Assembly (NCBI GenBank): GCA_944474755.1
Contig: OX104123.1
Coordinates: 63,233,898-63,297,897 of the forward strand
Direction: 5' to 3'
DNA: 64,000 nt
Origin: Limnoperna fortunei
Lineage: Eukaryota; Mollusca; Bivalvia; Mytilida; Modiolidae
In this document: positions 22,111-34,700 of the stretch, piece by piece
How the letters are laid out: the number at the start of each line of letters is the position of its first letter
How positions within the stretch are numbered: the stretch's first letter is position 1
The notes under the pieces: model-generated
What the model was told of the DNA's origin: nothing
What the model saw: the letters and a program-made list of their open reading frames with translations, nothing else
Database searches by the model: none
Made by a program: the position numbers and the translations under genes

Positions 22111-23588
22111 AAAAGAAACAAACAATGTCATCTTATGGGGCCTGCATTCACAGACGATCGCGTTTTAATTGTTGATTCACTGGGTGATCTCAGTCGATGA
22201 TTGAACTCTTTGGAAAGTGTTATGATAAATAGATAGATTGATTTTATTGAATGGCGGTTTAACGCATGTCAGCCATATTCAATATGTTAAAGAATTTTAA
22301 TTTTTTTAAACATAAAGGTGATATTTTTGTATAATTAAGGTCTTTCCCAATTGCAGGAAATATTGAATATGTTTTTGCTTCGATTACTTATTTTTCTTTT
22401 TTCCCCCGCCAACTTCATAAAAGTAAGAAACTTTTAAGACAACTTTATGACATTATTTGGCAAAACATTCTGACTAGCGGAGGCGAGCGGTATACCTTGA
22501 CTGATTCAAAATCTCCGATTATCACAAAAACTCACAAACCGTAATTCGAAATCACCTAAAGTCTTCACCGTTTGTCGTCCTGTGATATGTCCTTAAAGTC
22601 AAAGTTCAGAAGTGACCTCGACCTTAGGCCTCCTATCGTGTTTATCATTAAAACTCAAAAACTATAAAAGATAGAAGAATACAATAAATGGAAAAAATAC
22701 TCCTCTCATCATCTCATTTAATACATTTAGTCCGAAACTGTGCGATGAACCGTTTGCGCGTTACAGCCCTTGACTCATTTCGGTTAATTAGTTTTTTGCA
22801 TACAACTTGAAAACGGTTAGAGATAATATAGTAAACATATATAAGTTTAATATGATCGCCAAGTCAATGCCTTAAATTTGAGCACAATTTCAAAGGTCAC
22901 GGGTCAAAGTCATATCATAGCAACAAGGTAGACATTAATAAAAAGTCCTTAGCAACCATATATTTTTTAAGTAAGGATGATATACTTTACTGAAATATGT
23001 CATTTTACAACCGGATGTGCATGTTTGCCTTAGCAACAGCCACAAACGTCCTTGTCAACCATTTATTGTTTTACCTTTCTAATTGTTACAATTAGCCCTA
23101 TCTTTTAACTTGATATTTTAGCCACGCCTCCACCGCGTCACTCATTGAAGACGTTGATGACATTGACTTTATACATGTACTTTTCCGCAAACAAGTGACA
23201 ATAAATTGCTAATGTTATTTGATAAATTGATAAACATTGTTTACGTTATGTCTTTTTAATAAAATTGAATTTAAAATATGAGGGATTGTTTTACATTGTT
23301 GGTTAGAATATTGATATCGACTTTATTGGATCACGCTTTTGCATAAATTGCTTCGCATTTTCATTACCAATTTGATAAACAGAAAAGAATAAATGAAAAT
23401 AAAAAAATCGAAGAATAGTATGCATTAAACATTGACTAACTTATCAAATTATATTAAAAGTGGAACTTCAAAAATGAACTTTAAAACGTCGTCAGTTAAT
23501 AATGAATAATTACTTTATTCATTAAAAAAAATGTGAATAAAAGTTATTCTAATATGACGTCCTTATAACGTCAAACGATATATTAATT
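22111..23588. other. Intergenic, no gene recognised
   Basis: AT-rich. Short dispersed-repeat-like blocks (for example GGCGGTTTAACGCATGTCAG near 22255) but no coding exon. Confidence 0.45.
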
Positions 23589-23690
23589 ATTAGTATTTTT
23601 TCGCGAGAGAAGGATTATCAGGTCTATATCAGATGAGCTCGTAGATAATCCTTGTCAAACAAAAAAAAATTACTAATAACTTTTTTATCG
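23589..23690. repeat. Foldback (hairpin) element
   Basis: The left arm (ATTATTAGTATTTTTT then GAAGGATTATC) and the right arm (GATAATCCTTG, A-rich run, TTACTAATAAC) are inverted copies separated by about 25 bases, forming a long potential hairpin. Confidence 0.65.
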
Positions 23691-23869
23691 GTAATTTCTC
23701 AATTTAAATACATCTTTTTTTTATTTGTTTTCGTTTTTTGACATATTTGATGTTATTTTGATTTGTAATAGTGCCGTTTTAACGGTAAAAATCGTGCACT
23801 ACTTTTTTTGGTAAAATTTCATGCGTAATGCGGTCTGACATGACGTCACTCCTACCTCATTTATTAAAA

Positions 23870-24345
23870 ACCTCGATCGGAACATCTCTCGGCCATTTCC
23901 GTCAAGGGTCGAGAAAGTGACCTCGGAGGTAAGTGATCTCCATTTTGAACTATTTTCAGTGATTTAAAAGAATTTGTGACGTCACAAGTTCGTTTGTGGC
24001 GTTTCAGTTCATTCAATTGATTGGCTTGTCATTGACGTTTAGTTGATTGTTAATGATGACGTCAGATTGTAAACAAATACTTATCCATTTAAACGTTGTC
24101 AAAGAAGGAATCTTTGGCAGTGTTAACGAATTTAAGTTTAAAAAATACAATCTTGTATTAGATTTTTAGTTCTGCTTCGATAAAGATCTGTATAGTTGAA
24201 TAATAAAAGGATAATCTATTTCATAGCACTAAAATAATGTTGTTGTGTAAACAGGCTAACCGCATAACATTTGGACCGATTTTTGGTCCACCTCCGAGAT
24301 TACTTTCCGACCATAGGCGGAAATAACCGAGGTGATCCGATTGTA
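23870..24345. mobile_element. MITE-like element with long inverted ends
   Basis: Left end ATCGGAACATCTCTCGGCC with ATTTCCGTC ... GACCTCGGAGGT. The right end is its imperfect inverse (ACCTCCGAG ... GGCGGAAATAACCGAGGTGA-TCCGAT). About 475 bp with no open frame. The interior has several TGACGTCA-like sites, including GTGACGTCACAAG near 23977. A short derivative is present at 21459. Confidence 0.65.
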
Positions 24346-25204
24346 AAAAAACTGTTAAAGCGATTGTATGGACGGAGCCGGAGAGAATTTCAAATTTCAG
24401 CGTTACGAAAAAGTTTAAAGAGGTAGGTTATCATGTTTGAAAACTATATTAATGTTTCTTTAAAGAAGAAAATCGATTCCGATTACGATTTCTTTCACTG
24501 ACCGGCTTGGTGTGCATGTCAGTTATTCCGTTTATGGGGCTACAGATATTGATAAATCAATCCATATTGATTCCGTACCCCCTAAATATGTAATGAAAAT
24601 TTTTGCCTGTGTAACACCAAGTAATTATTACAGTTGCCTACGTCTACCGTCACATACTCGATTTTTCGGCAATCTTCCTTCATTCAGCGATCAAAACGAA
24701 GTGTACTGTTAAAATATCCTGCATTTTATTCCCTTATTAAACATGTGTTTCAACCAAATATAACGCCTTTAAAGCGATGCACTTTCAAGGCCCGTTTATC
24801 GCCGAAATTCGAGCGTACTGCCATACAAAAAAAAAGGGGGGGTGTATGTACATTGTTCGTTATTCTTATTTCAGGAGACGAATAAGATACTCTCTAGATA
24901 CTGATTGTGTGTTGTGTATTATATTTTGTAACACTTCTTAGTGTCTGGACAGGTCTGATTTGGAGCATACTGTATTGGTTTTTTTTTCGTGATGTTTGTT
25001 TTCCTTAATATTTTTGAGCTTTGGTAAGTGATCCGCGATTGGTCAAAAAGTAAGGCAGATTCTTCCGCAATGTGTTCGCGCATGAAAAATGACCAACAGC
25101 TGATAATTTCTAGTATCACTAGTCGTTGTTCTACTGAGCGTTTATACTAATTTTATTGGTAGTAAAGATCAAAGGAAATTGTAACAAATTACCGATAAAT
25201 TTAT
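24346..25204. other. Intergenic, no gene recognised
   Basis: Two overlapping short frames (24512-24885) have no recognisable domain or splice context. Nothing else is identified. Confidence 0.4.
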
Positions 25205-25524
25205 TTAAGGAATACTTCAAATTTCTGTACAAATTATACGATATAACATGGTTTGGGTCTGTTTACGCCTTATAAGCGGTTTATGAATGGTGTAAACAGA
25301 CCCAAACCATATTATATCGTATAATCTGTTCAGAAATTTGAAATATTCCTTATAATTTAATTTTAACTATAAATCTTATCAATTTTTGCGGTAAAAGCGT
25401 CGATGACGTCGTGGAACTATTTGAATTTTAACGGCGTTAGAATAGCTCATAGGTTACGCAAGTTATGTCTTATAATATGGGTTGCGCGATTTGAATTTAC
25501 TTATCAAATTTCAGCTTACAAAGT
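25205..25524 (+). mobile_element. Hairpin MITE family, copy 1
   Basis: Begins TAAGGAATACTTCAAATTTC, then TTATACGATATAACATGG and TTTGGGTCTGTTTAC, and is followed after about 25 bases by the inverse (GTAAACAGACCCAAACCATA ... GAAATATTCCTTA). A non-palindromic tail (AACGTCGATGACGTC-type block, ACGCAAGTTAT, AATCAGATTTCAGC-type end) completes about 320 bp. Copies 2 and 3 at 25983 and 43204 share the layout. Confidence 0.8.
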
Positions 25525-25814
25525 AAATTAAATTATTACCTGATATATCCCAACTTCGCACACGCGCAATGCGGCGTAACGTCACAAAAGGCTTTTGGAA
25601 GTCAAAATAAAACTCAATAAATAAGAAACAACGATAGAATGTTATGGTTAAATATTCAATAAATGTTTTGTTAAAGTGTATTTTGTCCACCATATATTCC
25701 AAACTTGAAAGATTTCTCGAACAAAAATTTTTTATCATGAAAAGGGCGGCTACAAATCATGGCCTATAGGGCCCGCTTAAAACGGAAAACGCAGAAGTCT
25801 GTCATATTAGAATT

Positions 25815-25960
25815 GTAATAATTCATTCTGGGTATAATGTAGTACTTATTCATACACGGATGGGCTTTTATATTCATATTTTTATAACTCGCTATCGCTC
25901 GAAACAAATCGAATACAAAAGCCCAGCCCATGTGTAATAAGTATAACATCATACCTTTCA
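25815..25960. repeat. Inverted repeat between the MITE copies
   Basis: Arms built on TAGTACTTATTCATACACGG plus ATGGGCTTTTATATTC and the inverse (GAATACAAAAGCCC-AGCCCATGTGTAATAAGTAT), separated by about 40 bases. A different hairpin family from the elements on either side. Confidence 0.7.
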
Positions 25961-25982
25961 TGAATTATTTCTCAACTACAAT

Positions 25983-26304
25983 TAAGGAATACTTCAAATT
26001 TCTGAAAAGATTATACGATATAATATAATTTGGGTATGTTTACGCCTGAAGCGGTTGATGAAAAGTGTAAACAGACCCAAACCATATTAGATCGTATAAC
26101 CTGTTAAGAAAATTTAAAATATTCCTTATAATTTAATTTTAACTATAAATATTAACAATGTTTTATGGTAAAAACGTCGATGACGTCATGGAATTATTTG
26201 AATTTTAACGGCGTAATAATAGGTCATAGGTCACGCAAGTTATATCTTATAATATGGATTTCCCGATTTGAGTTTACCAATCAGATTTCAGTTTACAAAA
26301 CAAA
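25983..26304 (+). mobile_element. Hairpin MITE family, copy 2
   Basis: Same block order as the copy at 25205: TAAGGAATACTTCAAATTTC, an inverted pair around TTTGGGTATGTTTACGCC, GTAAACAGACCCAAACC, ATTCCTTATAA, ACGTCGATGACGTCATGG, ACGCAAGTTAT, and a final ACCAATCAGATTTCAG. Arm mismatches differ from copy 1, so the copies are diverged, not recent duplicates. Confidence 0.8.
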
Positions 26305-27308
26305 TTTAAATTATTAGGAAAAAAAAACTAATTTTGGCTTAATTGCTGACTCTATGTGCTCGAATTCCTATAGAACTAAATTCTGGATACAGACAAAGTG
26401 CACACACATAATTCAACTAATCAACAAAAGGCGGGAAAACACATCAACAAAGATAAAAAAAAATAAAATAACAAGCATTGAGGACAAATAAAAGAGCATA
26501 AAATACTGGCATGAAAAAGTCACATACAGCAGTCAAATATTGTCCCCGTTGTCTTGCTGATATACCGGACAGGCAGACTGAAGCGCAATTGTGCGGGCAG
26601 ACAATTTTTCAAAGTCTCTTATGAAAGTTTGGAGATTGTTTTTGTACAAGGTCTTTCCCATTTTAACAGATCTGTATACTTTTTTTTCAGCATCAGTGCT
26701 GTCGGTTATCAATTCTAAACACATTTGTAAACGTACACTTCAATAGTACAAAAGACTCTTTTGCATTAAAATTACATACATTTGGAAAATTTTTATCCAT
26801 TAGTAACATTTTATATACGAAGAACGATATTATAAAACATTGACTTTTATTTGATCATTTTTATGAATAATAATTTATGCCGTGACGTCAAAACATTTGT
26901 TTTCTCTTTCTTTTAAATTTAAATAAAAGGCGTGCCTTATTGGTCTTCAAAGAACAAATGTTACAATTTCTCGCCAATTAAAAATCACTTTATGAATTTT
27001 ATGTCCAAGTGATATCCGGAAATGCATTTTTGATGGTTTCTTTACTCTTTAAACTTTCAGGAGAACATCAAGAAATTGAAATATTTCCAAATTTACGTAA
27101 ATATGTGTAATAGGTGTAAATCCGTATATCTTTTAAATACATATAAATACACATTAAATGTTAAAATGAGATTGCTGCAGTTAAATTTGTTTTGATGTAG
27201 CCATGTACATGTACCGATTCCGTTCTAATTTACGATAACCAATAGTGCCCTTTTACAATAAAGTGGCCTTATTTGAACGAAAGAAAAAAAGTCCTGCTAT
27301 AACAGAAC
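26305..27308. other. Upstream region of gene 3
   Basis: About 1 kb before the start codon of gene 3. No TATA box or clear core promoter can be pinned down. A minus-strand 63-codon frame (26533-26724) has ordinary protein-like composition but no domain I recognise. Confidence 0.4.
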
Positions 27309-27369
27309 ATGGAAATGTACAAGACGATTGTTATAATCGTTAATTTTGTTGGAATTCTGGATGCTTCAA
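27309..27369 (+). CDS. Gene 3 exon 1: signal peptide
   Basis: ATG at 27309 opens MEMYKTIVIIVNFVGILDAS, a short positively charged start, a hydrophobic core (IVIIVNFVGIL) and a small-residue cleavage region, then a split codon A|AC before GTAAGT. The phase-1 donor matches the phase-1 acceptor of the EGF exon at 42090, the next visible exon, giving DAS-NFCQNGG. Similarity to the gene 2 leader (IIVIIVLIDVINA) suggests a duplicated first exon. The first intron is 14.7 kb and contains the expanded SINE. No competing first exon was found nearer 42 kb. Confidence 0.7.
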
Positions 27370-27492
27370 GTAAGTCACTTCTTTTAAATTTAAAATTCCT
27401 ATGGTGTGTTCTATTTCAGAATGTTAAAATAATCTATGGAGCATCTATATTTAAGTATTGTTATTTTCAAATCTTTAATGGCAATAAGCAAT

Positions 27493-27496
27493 CAAA

Positions 27497-27571
<75 letters not shown>

Positions 27572-27572
27572 A
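27493..27572 (+). repeat. (TAAA)n microsatellite
   Basis: About 19 tandem AAAT/TAAA tetranucleotides without interruption, in intron 1 of gene 3, about 120 bp after the signal-peptide exon. Confidence 0.95.
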
Positions 27573-28700
27573 GTCATTTTTAGAAAATAGTTCGTATTAC
27601 TAAAAATTGACTTAGAAAGGATGTGTTCGACTAGGGATCGGACAAGGGATCAGTTTAAACTTGGTGTTGTAGCGTTAAAAGTGAAAAAAGATCTTAACAG
27701 ACTCGCAAACATTTCGAATTATATATAAAAAATGAAAATGACGAAATTTTACATTTACATATATATACAATACATATGCACTTTACCTTGAAACATATAT
27801 CTGATAAAAGAAAAAAAAATTATATGTAAAGTTGCTTTAATTTTATTACTGTTACGCCGGAAGGGATACATAATGACAGACTGATGGATTGATTGATTCG
27901 ATATTTGCTTTACGTCAAGCGAGAAGTATTTCAGCTATATTCAGTACCAGAGTAAAATTAACAAACAATTAATCAACGGGAAAATGTGAAAACAAATAGA
28001 CAGATAATTTTGAATGCCACTTTATGGAGTATCGTGTAAGTGCAGACAATTCACATATTTTAATTCCGAACATCTCGTATACTTATGCCAGATTATACAT
28101 TTTAATTTAAAGGCTTCATTTTTGTGGTAGATGAAACCGGCTTCAAATCTATGCAGTTTAAATGGCGACATTACTTCGGTAGTCCCGTATATAACTTTAA
28201 CCTGTGGTTTTTCATACTTAAGAAAGACTTCCTGTAGTACTTAGCTTTGTCTTGATCATTTTCATTGGATAATTGATGTTGAACATCCATTTAAAGATGT
28301 ACTGGCTTGTCAATAATAATGTATTCGGCTTTGGGAGAGGGATCGGCTTGATGGGCAAATTATATGTTTGGGTGGGAAAGGGGTTGGACAATTCAATGAG
28401 CCGACACTTAAAAGTGTCACATACACAAATGGCGTTGTAGGGCCCATATATTATTTGAAACACTCGCAATTAGCAGATTGCAAATGTTCATTTTAGAGCT
28501 TTCAGTGACAGTTCAGTAGACTCATTAATTATTTTTTTTATGTTTGTTGGAGTGAGGTTTTATGCCGCATTTAGAAATATTGCTGCGTTCATTTTATTCT
28601 CTGGGAACTCGAAGTACCCGATATCAACACCGGCTTCCACAGAAAACTTGCAATTCTAAGTTTGTGACTGAGAGACTGCGAATCTCTGACATAAATGCTA
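27573..28700. other. Intron 1 of gene 3 before the satellite arrays
   Basis: AT-rich. A dispersed-repeat-like block (TTGATTGATTCGATATTTGC near 27890) and a GTTTTATGCCGCATTTAG block near 28556. It ends at ATAAATGCTA, the presumed target site of the expanded SINE. Confidence 0.5.
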
Positions 28701-31700
28701 GGGCCTCGGTGGTTAAAACACTTAGTTATCTTCTAACTCAATGCTAGGGCCTCGGTGGTTAAAACACTTGGTTATCTTCTAACTCAATGCTAGGGCCTCG
28801 GTGGTTAAAACACTTAGTTATCTTCTAACTCAATGCTAGGGCCTCGGTGGTTAAAACATTTAGTTATCTTCTAACTCAATGCTAGGGCCTCGGTGGTTAA
28901 AACACTTACTTATCTTCTAACTCAATGCTAGGGTCTCGGTGGTTAAAACACTTAGTTATCTTCTAACTCAATGCTAGGGCCTCGGTGGTTAAAACACTTA
29001 GTTATCTTCTAACTCAATGCTAGGGCCTCGGTGGTTAAAACACTTACTTATCTTCGAACTCAATGCTAGGGCCTCGGTGGATAAAACACTTAGTTATCTT
29101 CTAACTCAATGCTAGGGTCTCGGTGGTTAAAACACTTAGTTATCTTCTAACTCAATGCTAGGGCCTCGGTGGTTAAAACACGTAGTTATCTTCTAACTCA
29201 ATACTAGGGCCTCGGTGGTTAAAACACTTAGTTATCTTCTAACTCAATGCTAGGGCCTCGGTGGTTAAAAGTCTTAGTTATCTTCTAACTCAATGCTAGG
29301 GCCTCGGTGGTTAAAACACGTAGTTATCTTCTAACTCAATACTAGGGCCTCGGTGGTTAAAAGTCTTAGTTATCTTCTAACTCAATGCTAGGGCCTCGGT
29401 GGTTAAAACACGTAGTTATCTTCTAACTCAATGCTAGGGCCTCGGTGGTTAAAACACTTAGTTATCTTCTAACTCAATGCTAGGGCCTCGGTGGTTAAAA
29501 CATTTAGTTATCTTCTAACTCAATGCTAGGGCCTCGGTGGTTAAAACACTTAGTTATCTTCTAACTCAATGCTAGGGCCTCGGTGGTTAAAACACTTAGT
29601 TATCTTCTAACTCAATGCTAGGGCCTCGGTGGTTAAAACACTTAGTTATCTTCTAACTCAATGCTAGGGCCTCGGTGGTTAAAACACTTACTTATCTTCT
29701 AACTCAATGCTAGGGCCTCGGTGGTTAAAACACTTAGTTATCTTCTAACTCAATGCTAGGGCCTCGGTGGTTAAAAGTCTTAGTTATCTTCTAACTCAAT
29801 GCTAGGCCTCGGTGGTTAAAACACGTAGTTATCTTCTAACTCAATGCTAGGGCCTCGGTGGTTAAAACACTTAGTTATCTTCTAACTCAATGCTAGGGCC
29901 TCGGTGGTTAAAACATTTAGTTATCTTCTAACTCAATGCTAGGGCCTCGGTGGTTAAAAGTCTTAGTTATCTTCTAACTCAATGCTAGGCCTCGGTGGTT
30001 AAAACACTTAGTTATCTTCTAACTCAATGCTAGGGCCTCGGTGGTTAAAACACTTAGTTATCTTCTAACTCAATGCTAGGCCTCGGTGGTTAAAACATTT
30101 AGTTATCTTCTAACTCAATGCTAGGGCCTCGGTGGTTAAAAGTCTTAGTTATCTTCTAACTCAATGCTAGGCCTCGGTGGTTAAAACACTTAGTTATCTT
30201 CTAACTCAATGCTAGGGCCTCGGTGGTTAAAACACTTAGTTATCTTCTAACTCAATGCTAGGCCTCGGTGGTTAAAACACTTAGTTATCTTCTAACTCAA
30301 TGCTAGGTCCTCGGTGGTTAAAACATTTAGTTATCTTCTAACTCAATGCTAGGGCCTCGGTGGTTAAAACATTTAGTTATCTTCTAACTCAATGCTAGGG
30401 CCTCGGTGGTTAAAACACTTAGTTATCTTCTAACTCAATGCTAGGTCCTCGGTGGTTAAAACATTTAGTTATCTTCTAACTCAATGCTAGGCCTCGGTGG
30501 TTAAAACATTTAGTTATCTTCTAACTCAATGCTAGGGCCTCGGTGGTTAAAACACTTTGTTATCTTCTAACTCAATGCTAGGCCTCGGTGGTTAAAACAC
30601 TTAGTTATCTTCTAACTCAATGCTAGGGCCTCGGTGGTTAAAACACTTAGTTATCTTCTAACTCAATGCTAGGGCCTCGGTGGTTAAAACACTTAGTTAT
30701 CTTCTAACTCAATGCTAGGGCCTCGGTGGTTAAAACATTTAGTTATCTTCTAACTCAATGCTAGGGCCTCGGTGGTAAAACACTTAGTTATCTTCTAACT
30801 CAATGCTAGGCCTCGGTGGTTAAAACATTTAGTTATCTTCTAACTCAATGCTAGGCCTCGGTGGTTAAAACACTTAGTTATCTTCTAACTCAATGCTAGG
30901 GCCTCGGTGGTTAAAACACTTAGTTATCTTCTAACTCAATGCTAGGCCTCGGTGGTTAAAACACTTAGTTATCTTCTAACTCAATGCTAGGGCCTCGGTG
31001 GTTAAAACACTTAGTTATCTTCTAACTCAATGCTAGGCCTCGGTGGTTAAAACATTTAGTTATCTTCTAACTCAATGCTAGGCCTCGGTGGTTAAAACAC
31101 TTGGTTATCTTCTAACTCAATGCTAGGGCCTCGGTGGTTAAAAGTCTTAGTTATCTTCTAACTCAATGCTAGGGCCTCGGTGGTTAAAACACTTAGTTAT
31201 CTTCTAACTCAATGCTAGGCCTCGGTGGTTAAAACACTTAGTTATCTTCTAACTCAATGCTAGGTCCTCGGTGGTTAAAACATTTAGTTATCTTCTAACT
31301 CAATGCTAGGGCCTCGGTGGTTAAAACATTTAGTTATCTTCTAACTCAATGCTAGGGCCTCGGTGGTTAAAACACTTAGTTATCTTCTAACTCAATGCTA
31401 GGTCCTCGGTGGTTAAAACATTTAGTTATCTTCTAACTCAATGCTAGGCCTCGGTGGTTAAAACATTTAGTTATCTTCTAACTCAATGCTAGGGCCTCGG
31501 TGGTTAAAACACTTTGTTATCTTCTAACTCAATGCTAGGCCTCGGTGGTTAAAACACTTAGTTATCTTCTAACTCAATGCTAGGGCCTCGGTGGTTAAAA
31601 CACTTAGTTATCTTCTAACTCAATGCTAGGGCCTCGGTGGTTAAAACACTTAGTTATCTTCTAACTCAATGCTAGGGCCTCGGTGGTTAAAACATTTAGT

Positions 31701-34700
31701 TATCTTCTAACTCAATGCTAGGGCCTCGGTGGTTAAAACACTTAGTTATCTTCTAACTCAATGCTAGGCCTCGGTGGTTAAAACATTTAGTTATCTTCTA
31801 ACTCAATGCTAGACCTCGGTGGTTAAAACACTTAGTTATCTTCTAACTCAATGCTAGGGCCTCGGTGGTTAAAACACTTAGTTATCTTCTAACTCAATGC
31901 TAGGCCTCGGTGGTTAAAACACTTAGTTATCTTCTAACTCAATGCTAGGGCCTCGGTGGTTAAAACACTTAGTTATCTTCTAACTCAATGCTAGGCCTCG
32001 GTGGTTAAAACATTTAGTTATCTTCTAACTCAATGCTAGGCCTCGGTGGTTAAAACACTTGGTTATCTTCTAACTCAATGCTAGGGCCTCGGTGGTTAAA
32101 ACACTTAGTTATCTTCTAACTCAATGCTAGGCCTCGGTGGTTAAAAGTCTTAGTTATCTTCTAAGTCAATGCTAGGGCCTCGGTGGTTAAAACACTTAGT
32201 TATCTTCTAACTCAATGCTAGGGCCTCGGTGGTTAAAACACTTAGTTATCTTCTAACTAAATGCTAGGGCCTCGGTGGTTAAAACACTTACTTATCTTCT
32301 AACTCAATGCTAGGCCTCGGTGGTTAAAACATTTAGTTATCTTCTAACTCAATGCTAGGGCCTCGGTGGTTAAAACACTTAGTTATCTTCTAACTCAATG
32401 CTAGGGCCTCGGTGGTTAAAACACGTAGTTATCTTCTAACTCAATGCTAGGGCCTCGGTGGTTAAAACACTTAGTTATCTTCTAACTCAATGCTAGGGCC
32501 TCTGTGGTTAAAACACTTAGTTATCTTCTAACTCAATGCTAGGGCCTCGGTGGTTAAAACACTTAGTTATCTTCTAACTCAATGCTAGGGCCTCGGTGGT
32601 TAAAACACTTAGTTATCTTCTAACTCAATGCTAGGGCCTCGGTGGTTAAAACACTTAGTTATCTTCTAACTCAATGCTAGGGCCTCGGTGGTTAAAACAT
32701 TTAGTTATCTTCTAACTCAATGCTAGGGCCTCGGTGGTTAAAAGTCTTAGTTATCTTCTAACTCAATGCTAGGCCTCGGTGGTTAAAACACTTAGTTATC
32801 TTCTAACTCAATGCTAGGGCCTCGGTGGTTAAAACACTTAGTTATCTTCTAACTCAATGCTAGGCCTCGGTGGTTAAAGCATTTAGTTATCTTCTAACTC
32901 AATGCTAGGGCCTCGGTGGTTAAAAGTCTTAGTTATCTTCTAACTCAATGCTAGGCCTCGGTGGTTAAAACACTTAGTTATCTTCTAACTCAATGCTAGG
33001 GCCTCGGTGGTTAAGACACTTAGTTATCTTCTAACTCAATGCTAGGCCTCGGTGGTTAAAACACTTAGTTATGTTCTAACTCAATGCTAGGTCCTCGGTG
33101 GTTAAAACATTTAGTTATCTTCTAACTCAATGCTAGGGCCTCGGTGGTTAAAACATTTAGTTATCTTCTAACTCAATGCTAGGGCCTCGGTGGTTAAAAC
33201 ACTTAGTTATCTTCTAACTCAATGCTAGGTCCTCGGTGGTTAAAACATTTAGTTATCTTCTAACTCAATGCTAGGCCTCGGTGGTTAAAACATTTAGTTA
33301 TCTTCTAACTCAATGCTAGGGCCTCGGTGGTTAAAACACTTTGTTATCTTCTAACTCAATGCTAGGCCTCGGTGGTTAAAACACTTAGTTATCTTCTAAC
33401 TCAATGCTAGGGCCTCGGTGGTTAAAACACTTAGTTATCTTCTAACTCAATGCTAGGGCCTCGGTGGTTAAAACACTTAGTTATCTTCTAACTCAATGCT
33501 AGGGCCTCGGTGGTTAAAACATTTAGTTATCTTCTAACTCAATGCTAGGGCCTCGGTGGTAAAACACTTAGTTATCTTCTAACTCAATGCTAGGCCTCGG
33601 TGGTTAAAACATTTAGTTATCTTCTAACTCAATGCTAGGCCTCGGTGGTTAAAACATTTAGTTATCTTCTAACTCAATGCTAGGGCCTCGGTGGTAAAAC
33701 ACTTAGTTATCTTCTAACTCAATGCTAGGCCTCGGTGGTTAAAACATTTAGTTATCTTCTAACTCAATGCTAGGCCTCGGTGGTTAAAACACTTAGTTAT
33801 CTTCTAACTCAATGCTAGGCCTCGGTGGTTAAAACATTTAGTTATCTTCTAACTCAATGCTAGGCCTCGGTGGTTAAAACACTTAGTTATCTTCTAACTC
33901 AATGCTAGGGCCTCGGTGGTTAAAACACTTAGTTATCTTCTAACTCAATGCTAGGCCTCGGTGGTTAAAACACTTAGTTATCTTCTAACTCAATGCTAGG
34001 GCCTCGGTGGTTAAAACACTTAGTTATCTTCTAACTCAATGCTAGGCCTCGGTGGTTAAAACATTTAGTTATCTTCTAACTCAATGCTAGGCCTCGGTGG
34101 TTAAAACACTTGGTTATCTTCTAACTCAATGCTAGGGCCTCGGTGGTTAAAAGTCTTAGTTATCTTCTAACTCAATGCTAGGGCCTCGGTGGTTAAAACA
34201 CTTAGTTATCTTCTAACTCAATGCTAGGCCTCGGTGGTTAAAACACTTAGTTATCTTCTAACTCAATGCTAGGTCCTCGGTGGTTAAAACATTTAGTTAT
34301 CTTCTAACTCAATGCTAGGGCCTCGGTGGTTAAAACATTTAGTTATCTTCTAACTCAATGCTAGGGCCTCGGTGGTTAAAACACTTAGTTATCTTCTAAC
34401 TCAATGCTAGGTCCTCGGTGGTTAAAACATTTAGTTATCTTCTAACTCAATGCTAGGCCTCGGTGGTTAAAACATTTAGTTATCTTCTAACTCAATGCTA
34501 GGGCCTCGGTGGTTAAAACACTTTGTTATCTTCTAACTCAATGCTAGGCCTCGGTGGTTAAAACACTTAGTTATCTTCTAACTCAATGCTAGGGCCTCGG
34601 TGGTTAAAACACTTAGTTATCTTCTAACTCAATGCTAGGGCCTCGGTGGTTAAAACACTTAGTTATCTTCTAACTCAATGCTAGGGCCTCGGTGGTTAAA

